64,000 nucleotides of DNA from DATJGR01 sp041739525. GTDB taxonomy: Bacteria > Pseudomonadota > Gammaproteobacteria > Pseudomonadales > Azotimanducaceae. The stretch is taken from NCBI GenBank assembly GCA_041739525.1, contig JBGSNQ010000062.1:1-64000 (forward strand), given 5' to 3'. Made by a program: the position numbers and the translations under genes. Below are positions 7,619-16,170 of the stretch, piece after piece (positions within the stretch are counted from its first letter, which is position 1; each line of letters starts with the position of its first letter). The notes under the pieces are model-generated. The model was not told the DNA's origin, searched no databases, and was given only the letters and a program-made list of their open reading frames with translations.

Positions 7619-8506
7619 TCAAGCGGAACGAGGCAACACCACCACGTTGTCGAATGACAGACGAGCGATGTCTTCGGTGACGGCCTGGCCGAAGGCGGCG
7701 GCCTTCTCTGTGTAGATGTACGGGTGCAGCTTTCGGGCGCGGTCACGGTAGGTTACAAGCGCAGTCTCGAGAGTGGCTTCCACACGCAGACGGTCGGCTT
7801 CGTCGAGCATCACGTCGCCGATTCGGGCGCGCAACAGCAACAGGTCGTGGTGTTTGCCGAGTGCATCACCGAGGCGGTCGAGATACCAGCGGCGCGCACG
7901 ATTACCGGCGCATAGCACCGGGCGAATCATGTCGAGCTGGTAGAACGCATACTTGACCCAACGTCGCCAACGATGCATCAATGCCGCGTCGTCGCGTTCG
8001 ACGACACGACGGCCGATGCGACGACCGCGCTGGTACGAACGCACGAAGCCTTCGATCAGGCGCGCATCGTGCAGAGTTTCCACGTCGAGGTCACGCCATA
8101 CGCCGGACTCCTGCTGAAATCCGTCGGATACCTGATCCATCGAGGCGCGCGTGATCGGCCCTGCAACGTGTTCGCTTAGCGTATTCGCAACGATCATGAG
8201 CGCGGCGTGGTTCTTCTTCTTCGAGGTTTTGGCCGCGAGGCCGCGCGCCACCGTCAGCACGGCCTGCTCGTCGCGCGCCGGTGCCAGCGTTCGGTGAATT
8301 GCCGTCAACCGCGCCTCGGCGTCGTTGAACAGCGCTTCGGGTACTTCGCGCTGCAGCAGCCGCCAGCTTGCACGCAGGCGCTTGACCCCGATTCGGAGGC
8401 TGTGAACCGAAGTATCGGACAGGGGCGCCGGATAAGCCGACAGCAGGTGCAGGCAGCGATTGTTCTCCTGCAGCGCGTGATAGATCACGAAATCACTGAA
8501 CCGCAT
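7619..8506 (-). CDS. CHAD domain-containing protein
   Basis: A 295-residue all-helical protein with two CHAD-type halves. It has conserved histidines followed by basic clusters: VHSLRIGVKRLRASWRLL near residue 35, LHDARLIEGF near 145, and LGKHHDLLLLRARIG near 215. CHAD domains bind polyphosphate through these His/Arg/Lys surfaces, so polyphosphate binding or granule association is the likely role. No signal peptide is seen. Its ATG overlaps the stop of the upstream Bcr/CflA transporter gene by 14 bases, implying translational coupling. No CYTH/triphosphatase domain is fused. Confidence 0.82.
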   Translation of the reverse strand: MRFSDFVIYHALQENNRCLHLLSAYPAPLSDTSVHSLRIGVKRLRASWRLLQREVPEALFNDAEARLTAIHRTLAPARDEQAVLTVARGLAAKTSKKKNHAALMIVANTLSEHVAGPITRASMDQVSDGFQQESGVWRDLDVETLHDARLIEGFVRSYQRGRRIGRRVVERDDAALMHRWRRWVKYAFYQLDMIRPVLCAGNRARRWYLDRLGDALGKHHDLLLLRARIGDVMLDEADRLRVEATLETALVTYRDRARKLHPYIYTEKAAAFGQAVTEDIARLSFDNVVVLPRSA

Positions 8507-9719
8507 CGCGCAATCCTTCGTTCACTTGCATGCTCCGAGCCACCGTGACGGCTGTCAAGGCACCGATCACACCGAACAACATCAGCGCCAACAGCGGCCA
8601 CGGCGTGCCGTTTTGCAGCACTCCGAGTGTCTGGCTTGCGATCGCGGCGAGCATCATCTGAGAGAAGCTGGTGAGTGCGGACGCTGTTCCGGCACGCAGC
8701 GGGAACACGTTGATCACCTCTGCCTGGGCGTTGGGAAGCCCTACACCCTGCCCGAATTGCGCGAGCATCATCGGCAGGAAAAGCGTCAGCGGCTCGAGTT
8801 TGCCCGCGGCCGCGAACGCGATGGTGACGAGCACCCCGGCGAGCGCGATCAGCATGCCCGCGGTCATCAGGGACAGGGTCGAGTAGCGCTCCGTCAGGCG
8901 TACCGACGCGAAATTGCCTAGCATGAATCCACCGGCAACCAGCATGAAGTAGAGGCCGTACTCCGTGGCGGGTCTGTGCAGCAGCACCACCATCACGTAC
9001 GGGGCGCCCGAGATGAACGAGAAGAAGATCGTCGAAGAGAATGCCGGATAAAGAGCAAGCACCACGAATCGCGGCGAGGCTAACAACTGGACAAAGCCGC
9101 GCAGCATACCGGCCGCAGCTTCCATTCTGTGCTCGGGCCGGTGCGACTCCTGGAACAGGACAACGACCGCGCCGATCACCACGATGCCGGCGATGCAGAC
9201 CACTCCAAAGATCGCACGCCAGTTCGCTATGTCGACGATTACGCCTCCAATTGCCGGAGCGACCATCGGCGCCACCACCATCACCATCGTCAATCGAGCG
9301 ATGACGCCTGCCGCTCGGCTTGGCCCGTAGTGATCGCGAGCCACCGCGCGCGCGATCACCATGCCGGCAGCTCCACCGACCGCCTGCACCACGCGCGCTG
9401 CAATCAGCGTGCGAATGTCGGGCGCAAGTACGCATCCGAGGCTGCCGGCAACGAACATCCCCAGTCCCAACAACAGAATCGGGCGGCGACCATAGCGGTC
9501 CGATAGAGGACCGTAGATCAGCGTGCCGACCGCAATTGCAACCATCGACACGCTCAGCGTGAGCTGAGCAGTCGCGGGCGAAACGGCGAAGCTCGTCTGT
9601 ATCGCCGGCAGCGCAGGCAGGAAGATCTGCATGGCAAACGGGCCCGTCGCCGTTACGGCGGCGAGAATTGCGATCAACCAGAGAGGCGGCGGTGAGTCTG
9701 CGGCGATGGATCTGACCAT
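8493..9719 (-). CDS. MFS multidrug exporter, Bcr/CflA family
   Basis: A 408-residue, 12-helix major facilitator. The N-terminal region ATGPFAMQIFLPALPAIQ and the cytoplasmic motif A, YGPLSDRYGRRPILLLG, are characteristic of the Bcr/CflA drug:proton antiporter branch (bicyclomycin, chloramphenicol and similar). It acts in the inner membrane. The gene is divergent from the crotonase at 9798, with a 78-base shared promoter region, and its 3' end overlaps the CHAD gene. The drug spectrum cannot be predicted. Confidence 0.9.
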   Translation of the reverse strand: MVRSIAADSPPPLWLIAILAAVTATGPFAMQIFLPALPAIQTSFAVSPATAQLTLSVSMVAIAVGTLIYGPLSDRYGRRPILLLGLGMFVAGSLGCVLAPDIRTLIAARVVQAVGGAAGMVIARAVARDHYGPSRAAGVIARLTMVMVVAPMVAPAIGGVIVDIANWRAIFGVVCIAGIVVIGAVVVLFQESHRPEHRMEAAAGMLRGFVQLLASPRFVVLALYPAFSSTIFFSFISGAPYVMVVLLHRPATEYGLYFMLVAGGFMLGNFASVRLTERYSTLSLMTAGMLIALAGVLVTIAFAAAGKLEPLTLFLPMMLAQFGQGVGLPNAQAEVINVFPLRAGTASALTSFSQMMLAAIASQTLGVLQNGTPWPLLALMLFGVIGALTAVTVARSMQVNEGLRDAVQ

Positions 9720-9797
9720 CGGTGGCAGAGTAGCCGGGCCGCGACGCTTCCGCTATAACGGCGCCTACCTTCGCGACTGAACACCAAAGGCACACAG

Positions 9798-10577
9798 ATG
9801 ACGAATTCGCTGGTACTGACCGAATCGGAAGGCGGCATCACCGTAGTGACGCTCAATCGCCCAGAAGCGTTGAACGCACTGTCGCGCGCACTTCGCGGCG
9901 CCATCGTGGACACGTTCGAACGCCTGCGCGCCGACGCCGCCACGCAAGTGATCATTCTCACGGGCGCGGGACGCGCCTTCACCGCCGGCCTCGATCTCAA
10001 GGAACTCGGCGGCGAACGCGATACGGACACTACAGGCATCAACGATCGCGATCTGCTGCGCGTATTCGATGAAGTCGGGCGCCCCATCATCGGCGCAATC
10101 AACGGTTACGCAATCACCGGCGGCTTCGAGATCGCCTTGATGTGCGACTTCCTCATCGCGTCCACACAAGCGAAGTTCGCCGACACGCACGCGCGGGTCG
10201 GCGTCGTCCCGGGGTGGGGACTATCGCAGCGCTTGCCGCGCTTGATCGGCATCAATCGCGCGAAGGAACTATCACTCACCGGCAACTATCTGAGCGCGGA
10301 GCGCGCCTACGAGTGGGGGTTGGTGAACCGCGTGGTCGAACCCGCAGAGTTGCTGCCGACATGCAAAGCACTGGCACGCGACATCCTCACCACCGATCCG
10401 GCGACACGCTCGGAAATCCGCAGAATCATGGACCAGGGCTGGAACGCAACGCTGGGCGAAGGCATGTCGATCGAGCACGACGCCAGCCGCCAGCATTCGC
10501 GCCGCGAGCTGACGCCGGAAAAGGTGGCCGCGCGACGCAAAGGTATTCAAGAGCGCGGGCGTTCGCAAAGCCACTAG
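9798..10577 (+). CDS. Enoyl-CoA hydratase/isomerase (crotonase) with atypical active site
   Basis: A 259-residue crotonase-fold enzyme. The CoA oxyanion-hole elements are intact (GAGRAFTAGLDLKEL and AINGYAITGGFEIALMCD). The first catalytic Glu position is kept (E111 in GGFEIALMC). The second, normally in F-x-x-P-E, reads FADTHARVGVVPGWG, with His131 in place of Glu. The loss of one of the two hydratase glutamates suggests a changed reaction or narrower activity, so 'hydratase' is a family label here. Start ATG follows a cacacag context with no strong ribosome site. Divergent from the Bcr/CflA exporter. Probable role in acyl-CoA degradation. Confidence 0.82.
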   Translation: MTNSLVLTESEGGITVVTLNRPEALNALSRALRGAIVDTFERLRADAATQVIILTGAGRAFTAGLDLKELGGERDTDTTGINDRDLLRVFDEVGRPIIGAINGYAITGGFEIALMCDFLIASTQAKFADTHARVGVVPGWGLSQRLPRLIGINRAKELSLTGNYLSAERAYEWGLVNRVVEPAELLPTCKALARDILTTDPATRSEIRRIMDQGWNATLGEGMSIEHDASRQHSRRELTPEKVAARRKGIQERGRSQSH

Positions 10578-10939
10578 CAATAGCTGTATGGACGGAACTC
10601 CCGACCCCACAAAGTGGCGGTCAAATCAAAACTCTGAGCCCTCTCGGCTTTGTTTCGGGTGTCGAACCGCCGCCGACGCCGATCAACATCATCCAATCAA
10701 TGCCACTCGTCGCTAGGCGTCGGGTAGACAGGCTTGATCTCTCGCGGTGAATCGGGCTGATCGGTTAGACCGGTCGGGCTCGGTTCATCAATGAGGGGTG
10801 GTGGCGCGCTCGGCGTCTGCGTCGCACCAGGTGTCGCGTCGGTTGGGCGGTTGCCGGCGGCTCCGGTCTTGACCATGGCCCCAATCAATTCGCTTGAGGA
10901 GGCAGAACAGCCAGTCTTCTGGACATGCCAACGAGCGCC
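10578..10939. other. Spacer between convergent crotonase and polysaccharide cluster
   Basis: About 360 bases with no well-supported gene. The only notable open frame is the proline-rich minus-strand ORF at 10697-10888, listed separately. I see no strong hairpin with a T-tract. Confidence 0.5.
10697..10888 (-). CDS. Possible small proline-rich hypothetical protein
   Basis: A 63-residue frame opening at TTG, rich in Pro, Thr, Ser and acidic residues (PSAPPPLIDEPSPTGLTDQP) and therefore probably disordered. There is no purine-rich ribosome site before the TTG, and an internal ATG gives a 59-residue version. It could be noise in GC-rich DNA. No domain is recognised. It lies downstream of the glycosyltransferase cluster on the same strand. 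Confidence 0.25.
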   Translation of the reverse strand: MIGAMVKTGAAGNRPTDATPGATQTPSAPPPLIDEPSPTGLTDQPDSPREIKPVYPTPSDEWH

Positions 10940-11992
10940 TCAAGGCGCGCGCAGAATCGCCTCGAGCCGTGGAGCAACCACCCGTGTCGAATAACGCGCT
11001 TCAACGACTTCACGTCCGACCGAACCCATGCGTCGGGCGGCGCTCGCATCGGAACGCAGGTTTCGTAACGCCTCGAGCCACTCGTCAGGCGAGGTTGCTA
11101 GGAATCCGTTCTCCGGCGAAACGATCTGTCTATTCACACCGACCGGCGAGGCGATCACCGGCACGCCACACGCCATGTATTGAATGAGCTTGTAGCCGCA
11201 CTTGCCCCGCTCGAACGGCCCATCCCTCAAGGGCATGAGCCCGCAATCGAGCGACGCGAGATCGGCCGCCTCCGTCGCTTCGGACCACACGCGTGCCTCG
11301 TATGGAAAACCGAGATCCAGGCCGACAGGACAACCGATGAATACGTAACGAACGCTGCCCGTCTCGCCAAAGCGCCGCAGTGCCGACGCAATGTCGCGCA
11401 GATAGACCGCCGTCTGAGGCGTACCGATCCAACCGACCGTAAACCCCGTGTCGCGGCGCGGCGCGCGGACCGCATAACGTCGAAGGTCAACCGCGGTCGG
11501 AATGATCTCTACGCGCCGCGCACCGGCGCGACGCGCGTGGTCTGCAAGATAGTCGTTGCCGGCAATCACGGTCGAAGCGCCGCGCATCACCGCATCGATC
11601 TTCTTGCCCAGGACGCTGCGCACCCAACGCGACGGGTGCTGATCGTATCGATGGAAAATCGCGTCGTCATAGTCGACCACGGTCGGCGTGTAGCCGAGCA
11701 GCATTCGTTCCGTCATGGCCGGCAGCCACGGAAACGCCTCCTTCTCGAGCCATACCACGTCGAACGAACGAACGATGCGTCGCAACGACGCTCGCCGCGC
11801 ATACGCTTTGATCACGCGGCACCATTGCGTGTCGCGACCGGCATACAGATCGCTGAGATACACGTCGTCAAGCAGGCTCTCGAGGCGAAACTCGATGCCG
11901 TGATTCGAGAGTTCGTCGATGTACTGCAGAGTGCGCAACCGGCTGCTCGCACCCTTGTGCGTGTAACGCGGCAGCGCGAGTACGCGGGTCAT
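10940..11992 (-). CDS. Glycosyltransferase, GT4-like (GT-B fold)
   Basis: A 350-residue protein with a GT-B layout. The N-terminal acceptor-side domain begins RVLALPRYTHKGASSRLRTLQ. The C-terminal nucleotide-sugar domain has GFTVGWIGTPQTAVYLRDI and the donor-binding segment GKCGYKLIQYMACGVPVIASPVG, which ends in the E/Q-x7-E-like region of GT4 enzymes. It is the last gene of the minus-strand polysaccharide cluster. Its ATG overlaps the stop of the upstream GT2 gene as ATGA. Probably transfers a sugar to a lipid-linked intermediate at the cytoplasmic face; donor and acceptor are unknown. Confidence 0.85.
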   Translation of the reverse strand: MTRVLALPRYTHKGASSRLRTLQYIDELSNHGIEFRLESLLDDVYLSDLYAGRDTQWCRVIKAYARRASLRRIVRSFDVVWLEKEAFPWLPAMTERMLLGYTPTVVDYDDAIFHRYDQHPSRWVRSVLGKKIDAVMRGASTVIAGNDYLADHARRAGARRVEIIPTAVDLRRYAVRAPRRDTGFTVGWIGTPQTAVYLRDIASALRRFGETGSVRYVFIGCPVGLDLGFPYEARVWSEATEAADLASLDCGLMPLRDGPFERGKCGYKLIQYMACGVPVIASPVGVNRQIVSPENGFLATSPDEWLEALRNLRSDASAARRMGSVGREVVEARYSTRVVAPRLEAILRAP

Positions 11993-12894
11993 CGGATGAT
12001 CCAGCGATACAGCTCGGTGTAAGCCCTGCCCACTTCAATCAGCTCTGTTTTCGAACCGCGCGCAAGCGCGCGCAGACCCCGCACGACTGGCTCTATCGTC
12101 AATGACGCGATCCAGACGGCTGCGTTCGACACGGATCCGAGATGCTTGATCGAGAACTGAAGCCGACTCCTAATGGAATAGAAGAGGCGCGTCGCCTTGA
12201 TTGATCGAGTGGTTCCACCGCCCACGTGATAGGCGATGGCGTCTGCGGCGAATATGCACGTCCCCCCTGCCGCCCGTACACGCATCGACAAATCGAGATC
12301 CTCGAGATAGAGGAAGAAGCGCTCGTCGAACCCCCCCAGACGCTCGAACACATCTCGCCGAATCAGGTAGAACGCACCGATCACGTGATCGACGATACGC
12401 GTTTCGTCATGCGCCCAGCCCGACATGACGTATCCGGTCCACGGTAGGACTCGGTCGACGCCGAGCGCGTGGGCGAGCATGCGCGGCCCGGTCGGAACTC
12501 GGCTGCAACTGCGCTGCACACGACCGCTGGTGTCGATCAGCCGTGCGCCGGCCACCCACACGTCGGCGCGAAGATGCGCCGCGCACGCCTCGATCGAGTT
12601 TGGTTCGAGCCGCGTGTCCGGATTCAGGAACAGGATCAGCTCTCCGCGACCCAGTCTCGCACCGATGTTGCAGGCCGCTGCGAATCCTACGTTCGTGTCA
12701 TTGCGTACGATGCAAAGCGGAAGGTCAGTTGAGTCGATCTCTGCGGAATCGTCCGTTGATGCGTTGTCGATTACCGAAACGCTTGCGACGGAGCACGTGC
12801 GCTGGTTCAGACCGACCATGCTCGCGATGCATGCGGCGAGATACGCGCCCGAGTTCCAGTTGACGATCACGATGTCGATCGACACAGGCGTCAC
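11989..12894 (-). CDS. Glycosyltransferase, GT2 family (rhamnosyltransferase-like)
   Basis: About 301 residues with the GT-A signature IDIVIVNWNSGAYLAACI, then VIDNASTDDS and ILFLNPDTRL, where the DxD-type metal site is NPDT. A downstream acceptor segment, GAFYLIRRDVFERLGGFDERFF, is typical of rhamnosyltransferase-like GT2 enzymes. I choose the GTG at 12894, because it forms a GTGA overlap with the stop of the upstream methyltransferase and puts the catalytic strand at the N-terminus; the frame is open to 13077 but that part is antisense-like coding of the neighbour. With two Gmd-type enzymes in the cluster, a GDP-deoxysugar donor is plausible. Confidence 0.87.
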   Translation of the reverse strand: MTPVSIDIVIVNWNSGAYLAACIASMVGLNQRTCSVASVSVIDNASTDDSAEIDSTDLPLCIVRNDTNVGFAAACNIGARLGRGELILFLNPDTRLEPNSIEACAAHLRADVWVAGARLIDTSGRVQRSCSRVPTGPRMLAHALGVDRVLPWTGYVMSGWAHDETRIVDHVIGAFYLIRRDVFERLGGFDERFFLYLEDLDLSMRVRAAGGTCIFAADAIAYHVGGGTTRSIKATRLFYSIRSRLQFSIKHLGSVSNAAVWIASLTIEPVVRGLRALARGSKTELIEVGRAYTELYRWIIR

Positions 12895-14135
12895 GGAACG
12901 TCGACTACTCCGATACTCGGAAGCGGGAACACGAGGCGTCTGCCCTTGAATTTTGCTGATCCAACGAAGTAGTCCCTGAAATGCCACGGCAGAATCAGCA
13001 GATAGTTCGGCTGCATCGCCAGGACTTCGTCTTCGGCGCGAATCGGAATGTTGCTGCCCGGCGTGAAACGACCCCACTTCTCCCGATTGACCTCACCGAT
13101 CAAAGGAATCTCTGCCGTCGTCACGTCGCAGTATTGCAACAACACGTTGCCTTTCGTCGACGCGCCAAGCGCGTACAGCGTTTCACCGCGCGCCCTGATC
13201 TCACCGACGAAGGTGAGCAGTTGGCGCTTCGAATTGACGACGCGTTCCGAAAACTCTCGAAACGGTCTTTCAGTTCCGAGGCCGAGTGCCGCTTCTTCCC
13301 GCAGCACACGGTCCACCGCAGGAGACTGTCGCGCCCCGCTCGACGTCTTTCTCACGGCCACGGAGAAGCTGCCACCATTGACGTCGTTGAAGGTTACGTC
13401 GACGACGACAAAACCCACCCGATCGGCCATCCACTTGATCTGTTTCAGCGAGTAGTACTCGAGGTGTTCGTGACACACTGTGTCATAGGAGTTCTTCGCG
13501 AGCATCGTGGGCATATAGCTCTGCTCGAATACCCACTGGCCGTCATCCGCAAGGATCTCGTACACCTCTCGCATGAAGTGCAGCGGATCTTCGAGGTCGT
13601 AGAACATCGAAAACGACGTGACGACTCTGGCACGCTCCTGTCCGAACCGACGTTTGAACAGAGTTGCCGAAAAGAAGTCTGGAATCAGTTCGATGTGCGA
13701 CGGATAGTACTCGCGGAACTTGCTGGCGGTCGGATCGATTCCAACGAGACGGTAACGGTGCGCGTAGCGCGACAGGCTCGTGCCGTCATTGCTGCCGATG
13801 TCGACGATGATGTCGTTGGCGCGCAGTTCCATCTGCTGCTCGATTGCGTCGATCTTACGGTGGAGGTGTCCGACCATGCTGGCATTCAAGCCGGAACGAT
13901 AGCCGTAGTTTTCACCATACATTTCTCCCACATCGTAGGAGTGTTGAAGCTGCACCAGACCGCATGCGTCGTTGCTGCTTTCGTCACATTTGATCAGCCG
14001 TAGGGGCCCGCGAGTGATCGACTCGCCGATTGATCGAGGAAATACACCGGTCAACGCCTGCTCACCGAGATCGAGCACGGTCGTCAGGCGCGGATTGCCG
14101 CAGATCCGGCATTGCGTGACTTGCTTTATTGCCAT
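12891..14135 (-). CDS. SAM-dependent C-methyltransferase with N-terminal zinc domain
   Basis: A 414-residue protein with the three-part layout of sugar C-methyltransferases (TylC3/CloU type). A Cys-rich zinc-binding N-terminus has CRICGNPRLTTVLDLGEQAL and a later Cys pair in KCDESSNDACGL. A Rossmann SAM domain has IIVDIGSNDGTSLSRY at about residue 110. A C-terminal half has LYALGASTKGNVLLQYC and ends near LILPWHFRDYF. These enzymes methylate C3 or C5 of NDP-4-keto-deoxysugars, so a branched deoxysugar in the polysaccharide is likely, made from a Gmd product. Its TGA overlaps the downstream GT2 GTG. Confidence 0.87.
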   Translation of the reverse strand: MAIKQVTQCRICGNPRLTTVLDLGEQALTGVFPRSIGESITRGPLRLIKCDESSNDACGLVQLQHSYDVGEMYGENYGYRSGLNASMVGHLHRKIDAIEQQMELRANDIIVDIGSNDGTSLSRYAHRYRLVGIDPTASKFREYYPSHIELIPDFFSATLFKRRFGQERARVVTSFSMFYDLEDPLHFMREVYEILADDGQWVFEQSYMPTMLAKNSYDTVCHEHLEYYSLKQIKWMADRVGFVVVDVTFNDVNGGSFSVAVRKTSSGARQSPAVDRVLREEAALGLGTERPFREFSERVVNSKRQLLTFVGEIRARGETLYALGASTKGNVLLQYCDVTTAEIPLIGEVNREKWGRFTPGSNIPIRAEDEVLAMQPNYLLILPWHFRDYFVGSAKFKGRRLVFPLPSIGVVDVP

Positions 14136-14149
14136 GCCCTGATCCTTGG

Positions 14150-15130
14150 CTACGGGTTTCGGTCGCGCAACGTGACCCTAAGCGCGGCCAGATCGGCATC
14201 GACCATGATTCGGATGAGGTCTTCGAATTCTACGGCGGGCACCCAGCTCAGTTGCGTGTTCGCCTTGCGAGGATCACCGACGAGTTGAACGCGTTCATCG
14301 TTGCGATAAGAGGACACATCGCTCTTGACGTGGGCGCGATAGTCGAGCCCAACGTGGGCGAACGCTACTCGGCAGACATCGCTCACCGAGTGAGCAACGC
14401 CGGTAGCAATCACGAAGTCATCCGCTTCGGATTGCTGCAACATGGCCCACATCGCGCGGACGTAGTCTCCGGCGTACCCCCAGTCGCGTTGCGCCGTCAT
14501 GCTGCCAAGACGCAGTTCAGTCGTCAGGCCCAGAGCAATACGTGCCGCGCCATTCGAGATCTTCCGCGTGACGAAGTGCAGCGGCCGTCGCGGACTCTCG
14601 TGATTGAACAGAATCGCAGAGCATGCATGAAGGCCATGAACTCGCCGGTAAACGCCTATCAGCGCGTGCGCATAGAGTTTTGCTGCGCCGTACGGACTGC
14701 GCGGGTTGAACCGGGTTGTCTCGGATTGCGGACTGGTCGTCGGCTCCCCGAACATCTCGCTGCTCGATGCCTGACAGAATCGGGTACGGCTGCCCGTCGT
14801 CCGGATCGCTTCGAGCAGGTGCGCAACCGCCACGCCGTTGGTCAGCGCCATGCTCGCCGGGTCGTCGTACATGCCCACGCCGGAGGCACGCGCCGCACAG
14901 TTGTATGCTTCGTCGGGACGATGCGCATCGACCAGCTCCGTGGCTCGGGCCGAATCGAGCATGTCCCACTGCTCGAACACTACACTGGTCAGCAACTCAT
15001 CAGGCACGCTCGACCGCGCCTTCGCGACATCCCGGGTTACGCCCACGACGTCGTATCCTCTCCCGACGAGCCACTCCGTGAGATAACCACCATCCTGGCC
15101 GGTGATGCCGATGACCATCGCCTTGGGCAC
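14150..15130 (-). CDS. Divergent GDP-mannose 4,6-dehydratase-like protein
   Basis: A 326-residue extended SDR. It has the Gmd nucleotide-binding motif GITGQDGGYLTEWL, the active-site block QASSSEMFGEP and the Y-x3-K pair in SPYGAAKLYAHALI. The Gmd-specific segments FNHESPRRPLHFVTRKIS and RDWGYAGDYVRAMWAMLQ are retained. It is about 35 residues shorter than the canonical Gmd at 19591 and clearly diverged from it. It is not the Rmd reductase type. It may be a second dehydratase with a different partner, or a paralogue acting on the same 4-keto sugar. The GTG at 15130 is preferred over the internal ATG at 15118 because it keeps the usual N-terminal strand. Confidence 0.82.
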   Translation of the reverse strand: MPKAMVIGITGQDGGYLTEWLVGRGYDVVGVTRDVAKARSSVPDELLTSVVFEQWDMLDSARATELVDAHRPDEAYNCAARASGVGMYDDPASMALTNGVAVAHLLEAIRTTGSRTRFCQASSSEMFGEPTTSPQSETTRFNPRSPYGAAKLYAHALIGVYRRVHGLHACSAILFNHESPRRPLHFVTRKISNGAARIALGLTTELRLGSMTAQRDWGYAGDYVRAMWAMLQQSEADDFVIATGVAHSVSDVCRVAFAHVGLDYRAHVKSDVSSYRNDERVQLVGDPRKANTQLSWVPAVEFEDLIRIMVDADLAALRVTLRDRNP

Positions 15131-15144
15131 TTCCTAACAACCCC

Positions 15145-16170
15145 TCATAGGTGAGTCCACCGCTGCATCATCTTGCGCAGCGGCGGCCAGTTCTGCGCGT
15201 GGACGAGGTCATAGAGCGACGTGCGATTCTGTGTTCGTCCGATCGACAGATAGACGACGGAAAGCACGTTGGCCAGGGAGCGCGGGAACACACTGATGAT
15301 GAAGGCGATCGCGCGATAGGCGCCTGGCAGCGTCGCAAAGTTCTTGCGGTACTCGGCGATCGAGTAGGCATTCTTCGAACGGAAGTGAAACAGCTTCATC
15401 GGACTGCGCCACGGCTCCTTCCGCGTGATCAGCGCTTTCGTAGACTCGTCATACCCGAACGACCAGATCAACCCCGGCCATTTGTACATCCAAACGTCGA
15501 AACTCCGTGGCGTCCACATCGCAACACCATACCGGATGCGCAACACCGGTTCGGCGAGTACGCGAACGCGAGCGATCGGCGGCGACTGAAAGATGACACC
15601 CACATGGACGAACAGACTGCCATAGTAGTTGCTGCGTTGTCGGGCGAGCCACAAATCGCGACGTATCACCACGCTTCCGATGAACGTGAGCGCTCTCGCC
15701 GTCTCGACAAAGAGGCTTCGCGATGAGCCCTCCCCAAACTCGAGGTCGGTGGCCGTATCGAGTAACCGAGGGTTGAGCACCTGAGTTAGATCGGGGTTCC
15801 TCACCTCGGAGTTCACGATCACAAGCTCGTATCGCCCATCGATCACCGCCAGCACGCGCTGCAGCGAACCCGCGATCATCAGGTCGTCGTCCGTCATCAG
15901 CCATACGTATTCGCCTTGCGCGTACGAAACGGCCTTGTCGAAGTCCTGGTCGATTCCCGAGTTGTGCGGTTCGCGAAAATACCGCACGAACGGATGGCGC
16001 GCGACGAACTCGGTCATCCGCTCGAACGTGTCGTCGGTCGACGCGCCGTCTACGACGACCATTTCGACACCAACACACATCTCGGTGACGATCGTGTTCA
16101 GGGTCTCGCCGATGAAGCGGCCCCGGTTGAACGTCGCAATGCAGATCGAGAGTTTGATTTCGGACGTCAC
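15145..16170 (-). CDS. Glycosyltransferase, GT2 family
   Basis: A 341-residue GT-A enzyme. The N-terminus is KLSICIATFNRGRFIGETL, followed by VVVDGASTDDTFERM and the metal-binding segment EYVWLMTDDDLMIAGSL. The long C-terminal part is basic and aromatic, with a hydrophobic patch AIAFIISVFPRSLANVLSVV that may associate with the membrane. The GTG at 16170 makes a GTGA overlap with the upstream GT4 stop and is preferred over the longer frame to 16236. Member of the surface-polysaccharide operon; sugar specificity unknown. Confidence 0.85.
   Translation of the reverse strand: MTSEIKLSICIATFNRGRFIGETLNTIVTEMCVGVEMVVVDGASTDDTFERMTEFVARHPFVRYFREPHNSGIDQDFDKAVSYAQGEYVWLMTDDDLMIAGSLQRVLAVIDGRYELVIVNSEVRNPDLTQVLNPRLLDTATDLEFGEGSSRSLFVETARALTFIGSVVIRRDLWLARQRSNYYGSLFVHVGVIFQSPPIARVRVLAEPVLRIRYGVAMWTPRSFDVWMYKWPGLIWSFGYDESTKALITRKEPWRSPMKLFHFRSKNAYSIAEYRKNFATLPGAYRAIAFIISVFPRSLANVLSVVYLSIGRTQNRTSLYDLVHAQNWPPLRKMMQRWTHL

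Noticed and set aside
14150..15130. GDP-4-keto-6-deoxymannose reductase (Rmd) completing a D-rhamnose pathway
   Set aside because: The protein retains Gmd-specific blocks (FNHESPRR, RDWGYAGDYV), so it is a Gmd paralogue rather than Rmd.
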